A DNA stretch of 64,000 bases, from the NCBI RefSeq assembly GCF_043678055.1, contig NZ_JBHEQA010000007.1, forward strand, positions 124,001 to 188,000, read 5' to 3'. The notes below the pieces were generated by a model that worked only from the letters and a program-made list of their open reading frames with translations, searched no databases and was not told where the DNA came from. Below, one piece after another: positions 25,873-35,077 of this stretch. The position numbers and the translations under genes were made by a program. The DNA comes from Spongiimicrobium salis (GTDB lineage Bacteria > Bacteroidota > Bacteroidia > Flavobacteriales > Flavobacteriaceae). Position 1 is the stretch's first letter, and each line of letters begins with the position of its first letter.

Positions 25873-27519
25873 CTATTTCTTTGGCAATATGGCCGGCAAT
25901 ATATAATGGGTCATCATACGATCCACATTGGAATGGGCATAGGGCATTCCGTAGGCCGAGGCCGTAATTACAATGACAAAGGGAATATTTTTAAATACGA
26001 AGATTTTATTACCGCCATTGCCCGTACAAAATGAAACTTCATAATCGCTGCCATTTACCGTATATACCCTGTTCCAGAACAGATAACCATAATACCCATC
26101 TTCCATACCCGCATAGCTTTGGGATACCTGCTTGGCCAAACTTTTTTCTACCCAGGATGGCGTTAGAATTTGTTTGCCGTTCCATTTTCCTTTGTTCTTG
26201 TAGAGCTGCCCGTATTTGGCAAAATCAACTGCTCTAAGCTGTATCCCACCTGCGGTATTCCCTACTTTTTGGGGTGTATATTGCCATTGGTAATTTGTAA
26301 TGTTTAGTGGAGCGAACAGTTTTTTATCGGCATAAGAAACAAGTCCACCAGGAACCGATTTATGAATAATATCGCCCAGTAGTACTGCTCCAGCTGTAAA
26401 ATAGGTGTAATCCTTACCAATTATTTTGTCCTCGTGCATGGGGAGGTCGAGTCCAAATTTAACCCAATTATCGGTAGGGTACATGTTTTCCTCATTTCCA
26501 GGATTACTGTAATCGGAATCATCACCATCAAAGCCTGAGGTCATGGTCAAAAGGGACTTTAAGGTAACGGCATCTTTCTTTGTACTGTAATTTTTGTACG
26601 ACTTTAGATCGTAAAAATCTTTTAACAGGGCATGTTCATTTGTGATAAAATCCTCCTCAATGGCAATGCCCAACATGGTTGAGGCAATGGTTTTGCCCAC
26701 AGATCTGGGGTTGTGTAAACTTGCTCTGGAAGCCCCATTAAAATATTCCTCTACTAAAAGTTGATTGTTCTTGATGACAACAATTCCGTTGATATCTTCG
26801 AATCTGCCTTCGGCAATTTTTCTGTTTAAGGCTTCAATTTTAGACTTGTCAAAATAATCTTTGGAGATTTCCCAACCACTATTTGCCTGTATTTTTTGAA
26901 CGAGAACCAGTTTTTCATCTATTGGTATTTTTGGTACTTCTACCGAAATAGTTCCTTTTGCCAAAGAAGGCCCCAATTTTAGGCTACCATCATTTACATA
27001 CGGCTTTACGTCTATACTTAAGTTATGTTTCCCTTCGGTCAATGCGTCTTGTCCGCCATGGAGTTTCATAAACCTTTTCCACATATACCAACCCCACCAA
27101 TCTATTCGTTCTGGGGTGACCAAGGGTATGGATAAATTAAGCTGTTCCGTTTTAAAGGATTTCGACCCAGCTCCGGTGTTTAAATTTTCTTCATAAAGCA
27201 ACGCTCCATCGACGGTATATGAAAATTGAAAATTTCCTTTGCGCAATAATTCTTCTTTGGATAAGGTCGGGGCCAATGCTTGAAGACTCTCGATTAGGGG
27301 TTTGTCCAAGGTAAAATGGATACTCAAAAATCCATCTTTATGTAGATTGAAGTAATCTGCATACCTGAGGGCAGCGGCTTTCGTTTTTGATAGATCATCT
27401 TTTGAAAAAAGCAAATTCCCGATATCCTCTGTAGCTGTGGGCTTCAATTTTGATTGACTGTTATTTTTGCAGGATAACAATAGGCATAGCATAAAGGCAA
27501 AAAAATAATTCGATTTCAT
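25873..27519 (-). CDS. Class C beta-lactamase-family serine hydrolase lipoprotein
   Basis: 548 residues. Lipoprotein signal (MLCLLLSC, Cys17). An N-terminal domain of about 200 residues without assignment precedes the hydrolase, whose catalytic S273-V-G-K276 lies in NPRSVGKTIAST. The second motif seems to be Y-x-A (YTYFTAGAVLLGDII) and the third GNGG near the C-terminus, instead of HxG. Such proteins (6-aminohexanoate-dimer hydrolase-like) are esterases or amidases. Likely outer-membrane-anchored and facing the periplasm. Confidence 0.85.
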   Translation of the reverse strand: MKSNYFFAFMLCLLLSCKNNSQSKLKPTATEDIGNLLFSKDDLSKTKAAALRYADYFNLHKDGFLSIHFTLDKPLIESLQALAPTLSKEELLRKGNFQFSYTVDGALLYEENLNTGAGSKSFKTEQLNLSIPLVTPERIDWWGWYMWKRFMKLHGGQDALTEGKHNLSIDVKPYVNDGSLKLGPSLAKGTISVEVPKIPIDEKLVLVQKIQANSGWEISKDYFDKSKIEALNRKIAEGRFEDINGIVVIKNNQLLVEEYFNGASRASLHNPRSVGKTIASTMLGIAIEEDFITNEHALLKDFYDLKSYKNYSTKKDAVTLKSLLTMTSGFDGDDSDYSNPGNEENMYPTDNWVKFGLDLPMHEDKIIGKDYTYFTAGAVLLGDIIHKSVPGGLVSYADKKLFAPLNITNYQWQYTPQKVGNTAGGIQLRAVDFAKYGQLYKNKGKWNGKQILTPSWVEKSLAKQVSQSYAGMEDGYYGYLFWNRVYTVNGSDYEVSFCTGNGGNKIFVFKNIPFVIVITASAYGMPYAHSNVDRMMTHYILPAILPKK

Positions 27520-27584
27520 GTTTGTGATTTAGTTCAACACAAAAATCCAATTTTCAAGAAGGGTATAATTGTATATTTTTAACA

Positions 27585-28388
27585 TTAGGAAATTAATCGT
27601 AAAAATTTAGTGGGGGTCATGTTATAGATCGATTTGAAACTGGATATAAAATGGCTTTGATCATAGAAACCACATTTGTAACAAATTTCCGTCATGCTAT
27701 ATTGTTGGGTAGATATTAAGATGATCGCTTTATTCAGTTTAAGTTGCCGCATGTATTGCCCGAGTGTGGATCCAAAATATTTATGGAATTCTCTGGATAA
27801 ATGAACCGGGTGGATGTTTAATTCTTTGCTGAGTGCATTCAGGGAATAATCCACCTCGCTATCTAAAATGAGTTCGGACATTTTTCCTACCCAAGCCGGC
27901 TTTTTTGAATGCGCATTCAAAGGTGGCGTTTTCATTTTATTGAAGATATCCAAAATCAGCAACTCAATGCTTAAAGGGCTGTGATGGTCATTAATTCTGG
28001 TTTCCAAATACACTTTGTACATCAAAGATTTAATATGGGGATTTTCCAAATGAAGGCTTCCTTCGAAATCCAATGCAGCAATATCATATTTTTGGAGCCA
28101 ACTTTTTTCAAGCTCCAAATGGAATCCACTGGCCTTATCCGAATGCTTTGAACCATAGTGAACCTCCTGCCAATTGGTAAACATTAGACCTCCAGGTGGA
28201 AGTAGGGTTTCAATTCTCTTATTGGTGTCCTTCATGTTTCCATGCAATACAAACATAAAGTAGGGGTTTTCATGATAGTGCCAGGGCGTGCGTTCTCCAT
28301 TGTAACCGTAATTGGTCAATAAAATCCCATCGAAACCCATTTTCGTGTTGAGGTTCCCATAATATTGTCCTTTTGTTGAGATGATCAT
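27585..28388 (-). CDS. AraC-family transcriptional regulator
   Basis: 267 residues. The N-terminal half is a cupin-like sensor (TPWHYHENPYFMFVLHGNM). The C-terminal AraC domain carries SLNALSKELNIHPVHLSREF and EICYKCGFYDQSHFISSFKS, with a final MTPTKFLRLIS. The upstream position relative to the serine hydrolase (about 65 bp, same strand) suggests it may regulate that gene. The cupin would bind a small ligand. Confidence 0.88.
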   Translation of the reverse strand: MIISTKGQYYGNLNTKMGFDGILLTNYGYNGERTPWHYHENPYFMFVLHGNMKDTNKRIETLLPPGGLMFTNWQEVHYGSKHSDKASGFHLELEKSWLQKYDIAALDFEGSLHLENPHIKSLMYKVYLETRINDHHSPLSIELLILDIFNKMKTPPLNAHSKKPAWVGKMSELILDSEVDYSLNALSKELNIHPVHLSREFHKYFGSTLGQYMRQLKLNKAIILISTQQYSMTEICYKCGFYDQSHFISSFKSIYNMTPTKFLRLIS

Positions 28389-28471
28389 TTTGTGTCCCTT
28401 TATTAACTAAAACGCTAGTGAAACCAAAAAAGTTGTATTCATATCTTTATAAATTCATGATTGCACAATGA

Positions 28472-29176
28472 CTAGACTCTACCCATCATGGACATGGTGT
28501 TTAGGATAGCATGAGCAATAATTAAGGGCCATAAATTCCGTCCAAATTTCACATAGGCGATGCCCATGATCAACCCAATAATGCCCACCGTAACCGATCT
28601 TTCCGATAGATCATAAGAATGTCTAAATCCAAATAGCATGGCTTGTAAAAGAACAGCAATAGCTGTTGCAAAGTACGTTTTGGAAAACAACCTTTCCAAC
28701 CAAGTGATTAAGAACCCCCTATCCAATAGCTCCTCTAAGGCAGATTGCAATAATACAAAAGGGATAATCATAAAAAAATGAGGCCAATTGCCCTTTAATG
28801 GACCAAATTTTGAAACTGCATTTTCGGATGATTGATCCGGTGCCAATGAAAAAGGTAAAAACTCCTGAATATTTTGAAAAATTACAATGCAAATAGGAAC
28901 TGCTATTAAAATACCAGCAGTAACCAACAAACTTTTTAGCATCTGATTTGGTTTTCTTAAGCCTAAATCATGCCATGATATATTCCGAACTTTCATTCTC
29001 CATGTGGCCACTGCCAAGGTGGAAAAGGACCATAAAAGCCCGTTGGCAATGAAATGCAATTGGTCAAAATACACTTTTCTTACCAAAAACATTACCGAAA
29101 TATAAAGGACCAGATCCAGAAAGAATCCCTTGAAATGGGGTTGCTTGTAGGAGGTTTTTGTGGTTTTGGTACTCAC
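28472..29176 (-). CDS. CPBP-family intramembrane glutamic endopeptidase
   Basis: 234 residues with about seven membrane helices. Abi/CPBP catalytic motif EELLDR (Glu148, Glu149, Arg153), second motif FGFRH (His186) and a third His in IIAHAILNT near residue 221. Rce1-related proteases; bacterial members are often linked to bacteriocin immunity or membrane-protein turnover. The first codon is GTG at 29176; no ATG is available within the first 40 codons. Confidence 0.85.
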   Translation of the reverse strand: MSTKTTKTSYKQPHFKGFFLDLVLYISVMFLVRKVYFDQLHFIANGLLWSFSTLAVATWRMKVRNISWHDLGLRKPNQMLKSLLVTAGILIAVPICIVIFQNIQEFLPFSLAPDQSSENAVSKFGPLKGNWPHFFMIIPFVLLQSALEELLDRGFLITWLERLFSKTYFATAIAVLLQAMLFGFRHSYDLSERSVTVGIIGLIMGIAYVKFGRNLWPLIIAHAILNTMSMMGRV

Positions 29177-29378
29177 GATGGTTATTTTATACTATAAGAC
29201 GATAATTCGCCATATTCGTTACAGCTATGGATTTGGTCTAGTAAGCCAATGTTTGCATGTAACCTTCATGAAGAAGCCTGAACGATTGCATTAGGATTGG
29301 ATTTAACCCTGGACGGCTCGGATAATGTTTTTTGCTATACCGCAAAAGCAAGAATGAGTTCTGGTTGTCGGATGCAGT

Positions 29379-29918
29379 TTATTTTTTTCTTTTATAATGA
29401 TGCTGGGTGATTTGATTCAGAAAGATTTGTGTTTCGATCAGTTCAAACTGCAAGGGATTGGGAAGTTCCTTGAATAAGGGAAAACCCCCGCCCAAAACCA
29501 CGGGAATTGTGGTGAGTATCATTTCATCGATCAAATCTGCTTCCAGAAAACTTCTAATAGTGGCCCCACCATCAATATAAAGACGTTTGAATCCTTTTTT
29601 ATGGATTTGTTGCACAATTTCTGTCAATGTTCCTTGAATCAAAAAAGCCTTTCCTTGTTGACTTTCAGGGATTTCTTTTAGCGTATTGCTCAAAACAAAA
29701 ACGGGCTTGTCATAGGGCCAGGCAACATCAAATCCACAAACGGTTTCAAATGTGGTACGCCCCATGACCAGGGCATCTATGGTATCATTGAATTTTAGAT
29801 ACCCCATATCGTCATTATCTGGGTTTGGAATGCTGTATAGCCAGTCAATTCCTCCATTTTTGTCGGCAATGTATCCGTCCAAACTTGTGGCGATAAATAC
29901 ACTATTCTTTTTGTCCAT
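29379..29918 (-). CDS. Dihydrofolate reductase / RibD C-terminal-like reductase
   Basis: 179 residues from ATG 29918 (MDKKNSVFIATSLDGYIADK); the frame extends to 29951. NGGIDWL, VMGRTTFETVCGFD, and LYIDGGATIRSFLEADLIDE are the NADPH-binding and substrate loops of RibD_C/YyaP-type proteins. Cytosolic NADPH-dependent reductase of unknown substrate. A conspicuous hairpin lies just upstream (29975-30000). Confidence 0.88.
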   Translation of the reverse strand: MDKKNSVFIATSLDGYIADKNGGIDWLYSIPNPDNDDMGYLKFNDTIDALVMGRTTFETVCGFDVAWPYDKPVFVLSNTLKEIPESQQGKAFLIQGTLTEIVQQIHKKGFKRLYIDGGATIRSFLEADLIDEMILTTIPVVLGGGFPLFKELPNPLQFELIETQIFLNQITQHHYKRKK

Positions 29919-29974
29919 GATTTTTTCCGATTTACCTTGCTTAAAGGTCATAAGGCGCTTGCTAAAGGTACGGA

Positions 29975-30000
29975 AAGTTCCCTGTTTATGCAGGGAGCTT
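29975..30000. repeat. 10-bp stem hairpin in the DUF885-RibD intergenic region
   Basis: AAGTTCCCTG and CAGGGAGCTT pair over 10 bp (one G-T wobble) with a 6-nt loop. There is no T-run on either strand. It may terminate the DUF885 transcript or sit in the leader of the RibD-like gene. Confidence 0.4.
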
Positions 30001-30067
30001 ACGATGGAATAATGTTTTCACGCAATAAGATTTTGCCTGTGATTCCCTGTGAAAATGGATGGGGAGC

Positions 30068-31375
30068 TTATTTTTTTGAGGCTATGATGTTTTCTAAAAT
30101 TGAAAAGGGGAGGGATCCGTTTTCCAAAATCATCTGATGAAATCGCTTTAAATTAAAATCTTTTTGTTTTTCAAATTCTGCCTTTAAGGTTAAGATTTTG
30201 TCCGCTCCATATTTATACGTAATCACTTGACAAGGCCATCGTTTCATTCTGGCAATTTCCCGTAACCCAATACTGTCTTGTTCGGGAATATGCTGTTGCC
30301 AGAACTTCAATGCCTTTTGATCGTTCCAACCGTAGTAATTTATTCCAACGTCCATGGCTACCCGTACCGATCGGATGATATCCCATTCCCATTTTCCCAA
30401 TTCATCATAAATGTCGCGATAAGCACCAATTTCGTACCCAATTTCTTCAACATAGGCCGCCCATCCTTCTCGATAACTTGAGTATTGAAACATTTTTTGA
30501 ATGTCCGAACGCTCCAACATATTCTCTAACATGATCTGGTAATGATGCCCTGGCATGGCTTCATGAATATAAATCCAACTGATTTGACGTTTGTTAAAAG
30601 CTTGGTCAAAAAAATTATAATAGAAAGTCTCATTTCTATAAAAGGCAGGAACTTGGGCCAAATTCTTATTTGTGCCACGTGCAATTTTTACCTCTGGAAT
30701 CAAATCTACATCTGGGAAGTTTTCCGCTAAGCCCTTGGCGATGATTTTTTTTATTTTTTCAAATTCTTCTTGAACAACTTCCACGTCTTCATAATAAAAA
30801 TCGGGCGTATTGATATGCGTTTTAAATGTTGAGTCATCCATTTTTGCCCTAGTTTGTACCGTTTTCATACGCTTTTTTACGCGTTCTATCTCCTTTAGGC
30901 CAAACTGATACATTTGGTCTGGAGTCACTTCTAAGCCAACCCAACGTTTCAAGAAGTAGGTGTACAGCTCCTTCCCGTTAGGCAACAGGAAAATACCGCT
31001 ATTTGAAATGTCCTGAACTTGCGCATCATGCCATTTTTTCTCTTGGGCAATTCTGAGCAGATTCATTTCCGTTTCATACCGCATCAATTCAAAATCCAAT
31101 CGATTTTTTTTCGATAGGTCTTCGGGATGTATTTCGCTTAAATAGGAAGCGGCTTTTTTAAAAAATACTTCTTGTTGTATCACCGAATCTTCGCTTTTAA
31201 TAGATTGGAGGTTGGCCACATAGGAAAGTTGGGTGGGAGGAAGATTCCATTTTTCGAACCCTTCTCTAAAGTGTTTGGCAAAGGTTTCAAAGTTAGGGGC
31301 AGAAGCGCTTGTGCTATCCTGACAATTTGCGAAGGGGATTACGAAAAAAACAAAGAGAAAAAAATAATTCTTCAT
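30068..31375 (-). CDS. DUF885-family secreted metallopeptidase-like protein
   Basis: 435 residues from ATG 31375, which opens a signal peptide (MKNYFFLFVFFVIPFANCQ). The long frame to 31471 would overlap the AraC gene. DUF885 signature YIHEAMPGHHYQIM contains the HExxPGH zinc motif (His271, Glu272, His277). RNETFYYNF and FQYSSYREGWAAYVEEIGYE are typical substrate-site segments. Predicted periplasmic carboxypeptidase-like enzyme. It starts 62 bp below the AraC gene, on the same strand. Confidence 0.88.
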   Translation of the reverse strand: MKNYFFLFVFFVIPFANCQDSTSASAPNFETFAKHFREGFEKWNLPPTQLSYVANLQSIKSEDSVIQQEVFFKKAASYLSEIHPEDLSKKNRLDFELMRYETEMNLLRIAQEKKWHDAQVQDISNSGIFLLPNGKELYTYFLKRWVGLEVTPDQMYQFGLKEIERVKKRMKTVQTRAKMDDSTFKTHINTPDFYYEDVEVVQEEFEKIKKIIAKGLAENFPDVDLIPEVKIARGTNKNLAQVPAFYRNETFYYNFFDQAFNKRQISWIYIHEAMPGHHYQIMLENMLERSDIQKMFQYSSYREGWAAYVEEIGYEIGAYRDIYDELGKWEWDIIRSVRVAMDVGINYYGWNDQKALKFWQQHIPEQDSIGLREIARMKRWPCQVITYKYGADKILTLKAEFEKQKDFNLKRFHQMILENGSLPFSILENIIASKK

Positions 31376-31436
31376 AAGGAAGTTTTCGTAAAAGTAGAAA
31401 TTCAAAAAAGGAAGTATTTGTAAAATCTTGCGAATT

Positions 31437-32288
31437 TTAATCCTCAAAAAAGGAGGAGGGTGGCCTCCCAAAATGCTTTTTGAATTGATTGGAGAAGGCG
31501 GCCAAATCTGAATATCCTAAACAAAAAGCAATGTCGGTTATGCGCATTTCTTTGGTCAGCATCATTTTTTGCGCTTTTTGCATTCTTAATAATTCTTGGA
31601 GCTCAAGGGGGGATCGATGAAAACAATTTTTAAATAATCGGGAAAAATGAAACTTAGAAATACCAGATTCCCGGGACAGCTGATCTAAAGTGATTTTGTG
31701 GGTGTAGTTTTGGTAAATAAAATCTTTTGAAGCCATCAGCTTGCAAAGGAGCATCCTTTTTGTCTCAATTTTTTTTACATATATGCCCAACCTGCTCTGT
31801 AGTTCAAATACTTCCTTGGAAAACGAAACCAATTGGGAAGAAATGGAATCAAGAAGGGCGATAGCATCTGTTTTTTGATCTGGTTTTGGCCATAAGTGCT
31901 GGAGTGCGTTTCCTAAAGCGGAGGAACCACCACAACTAAAGGAGGTTTTAAACAAGAGTTCATTGTTATATAAGTTGATTAATTTTTCATTGGTATCCAG
32001 ATTCAAGTCAATACAAACGCCTTGGGTAAGATGTCTTTTGTTTTCAAAAGCAACGGTATAGGGTTCATCTTTTTTTAGAAGCAAAAATCGTCCTTGGTGC
32101 AAAGGCAAATCCATATCTTTTATTTGGTAATTTTCCGTTCCTTCCACCACATACTTCAAAGCAAGCCCTTTTGTCTTTCCTTGGTATTGGGATTTGCTTT
32201 TTGCTTGGGAAAATTTAATCTCTCCTGTAGTTTCCTTGTATTTTTGAATGTTTACTGCGATATCTTCAAGTTTTGATGCTAGTGAAAT
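31437..32288 (-). CDS. AraC-family regulator with no canonical start codon
   Basis: The AraC domain is intact: TLDQLSRESGISKFHFSRLF and DIAFCLGYSDLAAFSNQFKK, ending HFGRPPSSFFED. The only standard start in frame is TTG at 32159 (240 residues), but the reading frame continues upstream without a stop for 48 codons and encodes what looks like the normal family N-terminus (LEDIAVNIQKYKETTGEIKF). No ATG, GTG or TTG is present there before TAG 32304-32306. I place the start tentatively at ATT 32286-32288. Either a non-canonical start or a recent mutation is implied. Upstream of the DUF885 peptidase, same strand. Confidence 0.7.
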   Translation of the reverse strand: MSLASKLEDIAVNIQKYKETTGEIKFSQAKSKSQYQGKTKGLALKYVVEGTENYQIKDMDLPLHQGRFLLLKKDEPYTVAFENKRHLTQGVCIDLNLDTNEKLINLYNNELLFKTSFSCGGSSALGNALQHLWPKPDQKTDAIALLDSISSQLVSFSKEVFELQSRLGIYVKKIETKRMLLCKLMASKDFIYQNYTHKITLDQLSRESGISKFHFSRLFKNCFHRSPLELQELLRMQKAQKMMLTKEMRITDIAFCLGYSDLAAFSNQFKKHFGRPPSSFFED

Positions 32289-32501
32289 GCGTATTTGCGT
32301 TTTCTATAGCGGGAAGTTCTGCTTTTTATTAAAAGTAGTGAATATTCTTTTAGTAGAGACATTGGCCTTGCCCTGATGATCAATGACGAAAATAAGGGGC
32401 GCTATGGATATGGTTTTATTTTAAATACTTTCAATGATATTAGGGTTTGTTGTCATTGATATCACTTTGATGTCCTAAGGTATGGTGACGAATTTTAAAT
32501 A

Positions 32502-32987
32502 TCATCTTCTTTTTAATTCGAATACAAAACAGCAGCTTCCGTTAAAGTTCCTTTCTTCCACAAATTCAAAACCCAGTCTTTTATAAAATTTATGGGCTTT
32601 GACATTGGTTTTTAATGGATCGATTAAAATTCCATCGACCTCAGGTATTTTGAAGCAGCGTTTAATGGCCAGTTGCATCATAATTGTTCCATATCCTTTG
32701 TTGAGGTCTTTTTCCTCACCGATCCAGATATCAATAGCCCTTTTTCCTTGTTCTACCTTTCCCCAATACTGGGTTTCTTCAAAATAGGGATCAATGATTT
32801 GAATACACCCAATAGGCCTTCCATGGAATTCAGCAATCCATTGTTCTCTCCATGACGGATTGGCCTTCAATTCATTTTCCCAATCCCAATCATCATCCGG
32901 ATCAGCGTCAATAACATGTTGTTTGGTATCCCAATACTGTAATAGGGTCAAATCCTCAATAGTGGCCTCTCTTAATTGAATATTCAT
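32502..32987 (-). CDS. GNAT acetyltransferase, AAC(6')-like
   Basis: 161 residues. The GNAT fold includes WIAEFHGRPIGCIQIID, DIWIGEEKDLNKGYGTIMMQ (motif A, acetyl-CoA pyrophosphate loop) and KTNVKAHKFYKRLGFEFVEE (motif B). The pattern 'idiwIGe...gkGyGt.mm' is that of aminoglycoside 6'-N-acetyltransferase-like (Acetyltransf_8) enzymes. Whether it acts on aminoglycosides or a siderophore-like or peptide amine is open. It lies 56 bp downstream of the methyltransferase gene, probably in an operon. Confidence 0.85.
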   Translation of the reverse strand: MNIQLREATIEDLTLLQYWDTKQHVIDADPDDDWDWENELKANPSWREQWIAEFHGRPIGCIQIIDPYFEETQYWGKVEQGKRAIDIWIGEEKDLNKGYGTIMMQLAIKRCFKIPEVDGILIDPLKTNVKAHKFYKRLGFEFVEERNFNGSCCFVFELKRR

Positions 32988-33043
32988 AGATCATGTTATA
33001 TTTAGGATTGTAGATCACAGTCTCTTGATATGGCCCCAAAAAG

Positions 33044-33796
33044 CTATCGACAAACAAAAATCTGTTTTCCCGATTGATCATTGAAGGCATCTTCCTCAAA
33101 ACTTCCAAACTTATGGAGAATGGTGAAACCTTGCCATTGTAGGTAGGCATCCAATTCTTGAGGGAAATACATTCGCATATCCAGGTTTTGGATAGAATCA
33201 AAAACTCCATTGATATGATAATGCCAGGCAATACGATTGATCTGTGTGTTGCTTTCATATTGCATGGTCTGTTTAATTGCTATTTTCCTTCCATCTTCGG
33301 TAGTATATTTTGCAATTTCGCTCTGTTCTTTTTCAGCTTCTACAAGAAATCGTATATCGGGGTTAAAGCAATCGAACAAAAACAGGCCTCCTTCTTTGAG
33401 ATGGTTCTTCACTACCTGAAATGCCTTAAACAGATCTTTATTCTCATATAAATGATGAATGGAATTGAATGGGATAAATATAAGATCATATTTTTCCGAT
33501 AGCTTTAAATTGCATATGTCCGCTTCAATGAAAGGAATTTCCAACCCTTCCTCCAGAGCTTTTGTTTTAGCTTGTTCCAGCATAGACGGAGTATAGTCTA
33601 CTCCACTAATTTTATGCCCTTCCCTTGCGATCGGAATCGTAAGTCTGCCTGTGCCACAACAAAGCTCTAATATATGCGCATCTTTACTTTCCGGTAGCCA
33701 TCGTTTGTAAAAGTCCAAATCTGCCAAGTCGGTATTTAAGCCATCATAAATGTGTGCATCATAAATTAAATTCCCAACCTTATAATTTCTATCCAT
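33044..33796 (-). CDS. Class I SAM-dependent methyltransferase
   Basis: 250 residues. Motif I is ILELCCGTGRLTIPIAREG (SAM-binding, residues about 42-60), motif II GVDYTPSMLEQAK, then PFIEADICNLKLSEKYDLIF and HLKEGGLFLFDCFNP. C-terminal beta-rich segment may bind substrate. Substrate unknown. Probably cotranscribed with the downstream acetyltransferase, which would make a two-gene small-molecule modification unit. Confidence 0.88.
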   Translation of the reverse strand: MDRNYKVGNLIYDAHIYDGLNTDLADLDFYKRWLPESKDAHILELCCGTGRLTIPIAREGHKISGVDYTPSMLEQAKTKALEEGLEIPFIEADICNLKLSEKYDLIFIPFNSIHHLYENKDLFKAFQVVKNHLKEGGLFLFDCFNPDIRFLVEAEKEQSEIAKYTTEDGRKIAIKQTMQYESNTQINRIAWHYHINGVFDSIQNLDMRMYFPQELDAYLQWQGFTILHKFGSFEEDAFNDQSGKQIFVCR

Positions 33797-33884
33797 ATTT
33801 TTCCTTTAAAATCGATTAGGTTATCCAGCTATTCCCTTGGTATGGAACTCCGAAGAGATATCACCTAAATGCTACGGAATGCCT

Positions 33885-34919
33885 TTACGAACTTTTTTGC
33901 CTTTTCAGTATTTTGACAATTCTTGTATTTATGATTTCGGACAAGTTCCAATTGTAAAGTTTGGAATCCGTAGTGCTATAGAATTCAATAGTTACCGCAT
34001 CAAGATCTTTGTGATATTTAGCAAAACTTTGATAGCCCGGGACCCAACCGCCATGTTCAAACTTATAAATAGAGGCGTATATTTCCTGTTCCTTCCCTTC
34101 AAATAAGGAACCATCGTTTAAGGCTCGGAGAAAAGTGCCCACATCCGCTGCCGTAGCCAACATCCCATGTTCGTCCGCCTTTAAATCCAGAGGGTGTCCT
34201 ACATGATAACCACTCATTACATTCCCCATATTTACTTCCTTAAGGGAACCAAAGGTATTGTTGAGTTGCAGTGGCTTTAGAATTTCCTCCTGAATGAATT
34301 GAAAGTTGTCATAGCCTAAGACATCATTCATGATTTTATTGATCAATAGATAGTTTGTATTGCAATATTCGTAATCTTCCCCGGGCTCAAAGTTGGCCGG
34401 CTTGTCCAGGATCAATGCAAGGCTTTCTTCGTAGGTCTCCGTTGGAGCCGCCCAAAAGTTTGGAGTATCTGTAAAATTGGGGATGCCACTTTTGTGCTGT
34501 ACCATCAATCTCAGCGTAATTTTATCCGCATTTTCGATCTTCCCCTTAAGTTCGGGTAAATATTCAGCAAGAGTTTTATCTAGAGAAAGCCGTCCATCAC
34601 CTACCAATTTAGTGACTGCTGCCGCATCATAAAGCTTACTAATACTCGCTATCTTAAACAATGCATTAGGTTTAGCGGGTATCTTTAATTCTCGATCATG
34701 CCAGCCAGAAGCAAAATATTGTGGCGATTGCCCAGCTTGGTCCACATAGATGATCATACCATCAAATCCGTGACCAATGGCTTCGTCCGCTTGTTCCTGT
34801 ATGGTGTCTGGCAATGGAAGTATCCAGGCTTTGACCAAAAGCCAAGGAACAAAAAACAGGGAAGAGATGCCTCCACCAATAAGTACGATTCTGATGATCT
34901 GTTTTTTTGTTATGTTCAT
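33885..34919 (-). CDS. Membrane-anchored class C beta-lactamase-family serine hydrolase
   Basis: 344 residues. One N-terminal helix (about 10-32) anchors the domain in the membrane. Catalytic motifs: S92-I-S-K95 (FKIASISKLYDA), Y185-C-N187 (YEYCNTNYL), and GGWVPGYQ near residue 300 in place of HxG. Periplasmic peptidase/esterase, not a classical resistance enzyme. Third of four such hydrolases in the window. Confidence 0.85.
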   Translation of the reverse strand: MNITKKQIIRIVLIGGGISSLFFVPWLLVKAWILPLPDTIQEQADEAIGHGFDGMIIYVDQAGQSPQYFASGWHDRELKIPAKPNALFKIASISKLYDAAAVTKLVGDGRLSLDKTLAEYLPELKGKIENADKITLRLMVQHKSGIPNFTDTPNFWAAPTETYEESLALILDKPANFEPGEDYEYCNTNYLLINKIMNDVLGYDNFQFIQEEILKPLQLNNTFGSLKEVNMGNVMSGYHVGHPLDLKADEHGMLATAADVGTFLRALNDGSLFEGKEQEIYASIYKFEHGGWVPGYQSFAKYHKDLDAVTIEFYSTTDSKLYNWNLSEIINTRIVKILKRQKSS

Positions 34920-35077
34920 TTGGAATGCCCTACTTTTTAATCAAAAGTATAGCATTTATTGCAGCTTTTTCCTGTTTTGCTCGTTTTAACTGCTAGACAT
35001 AACGGAAATAGAAAATCAGCAAACATTTTAAAAAGAGGCGCAAATAAAAAGCTACGGGCTATTCTCCTTGTAGAAGT

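Noticed and set aside
32502..32987. AAC(6')-type aminoglycoside resistance gene
   Set aside because: Sequence supports only the acetyltransferase family; no mobile element nearby and substrate cannot be inferred.
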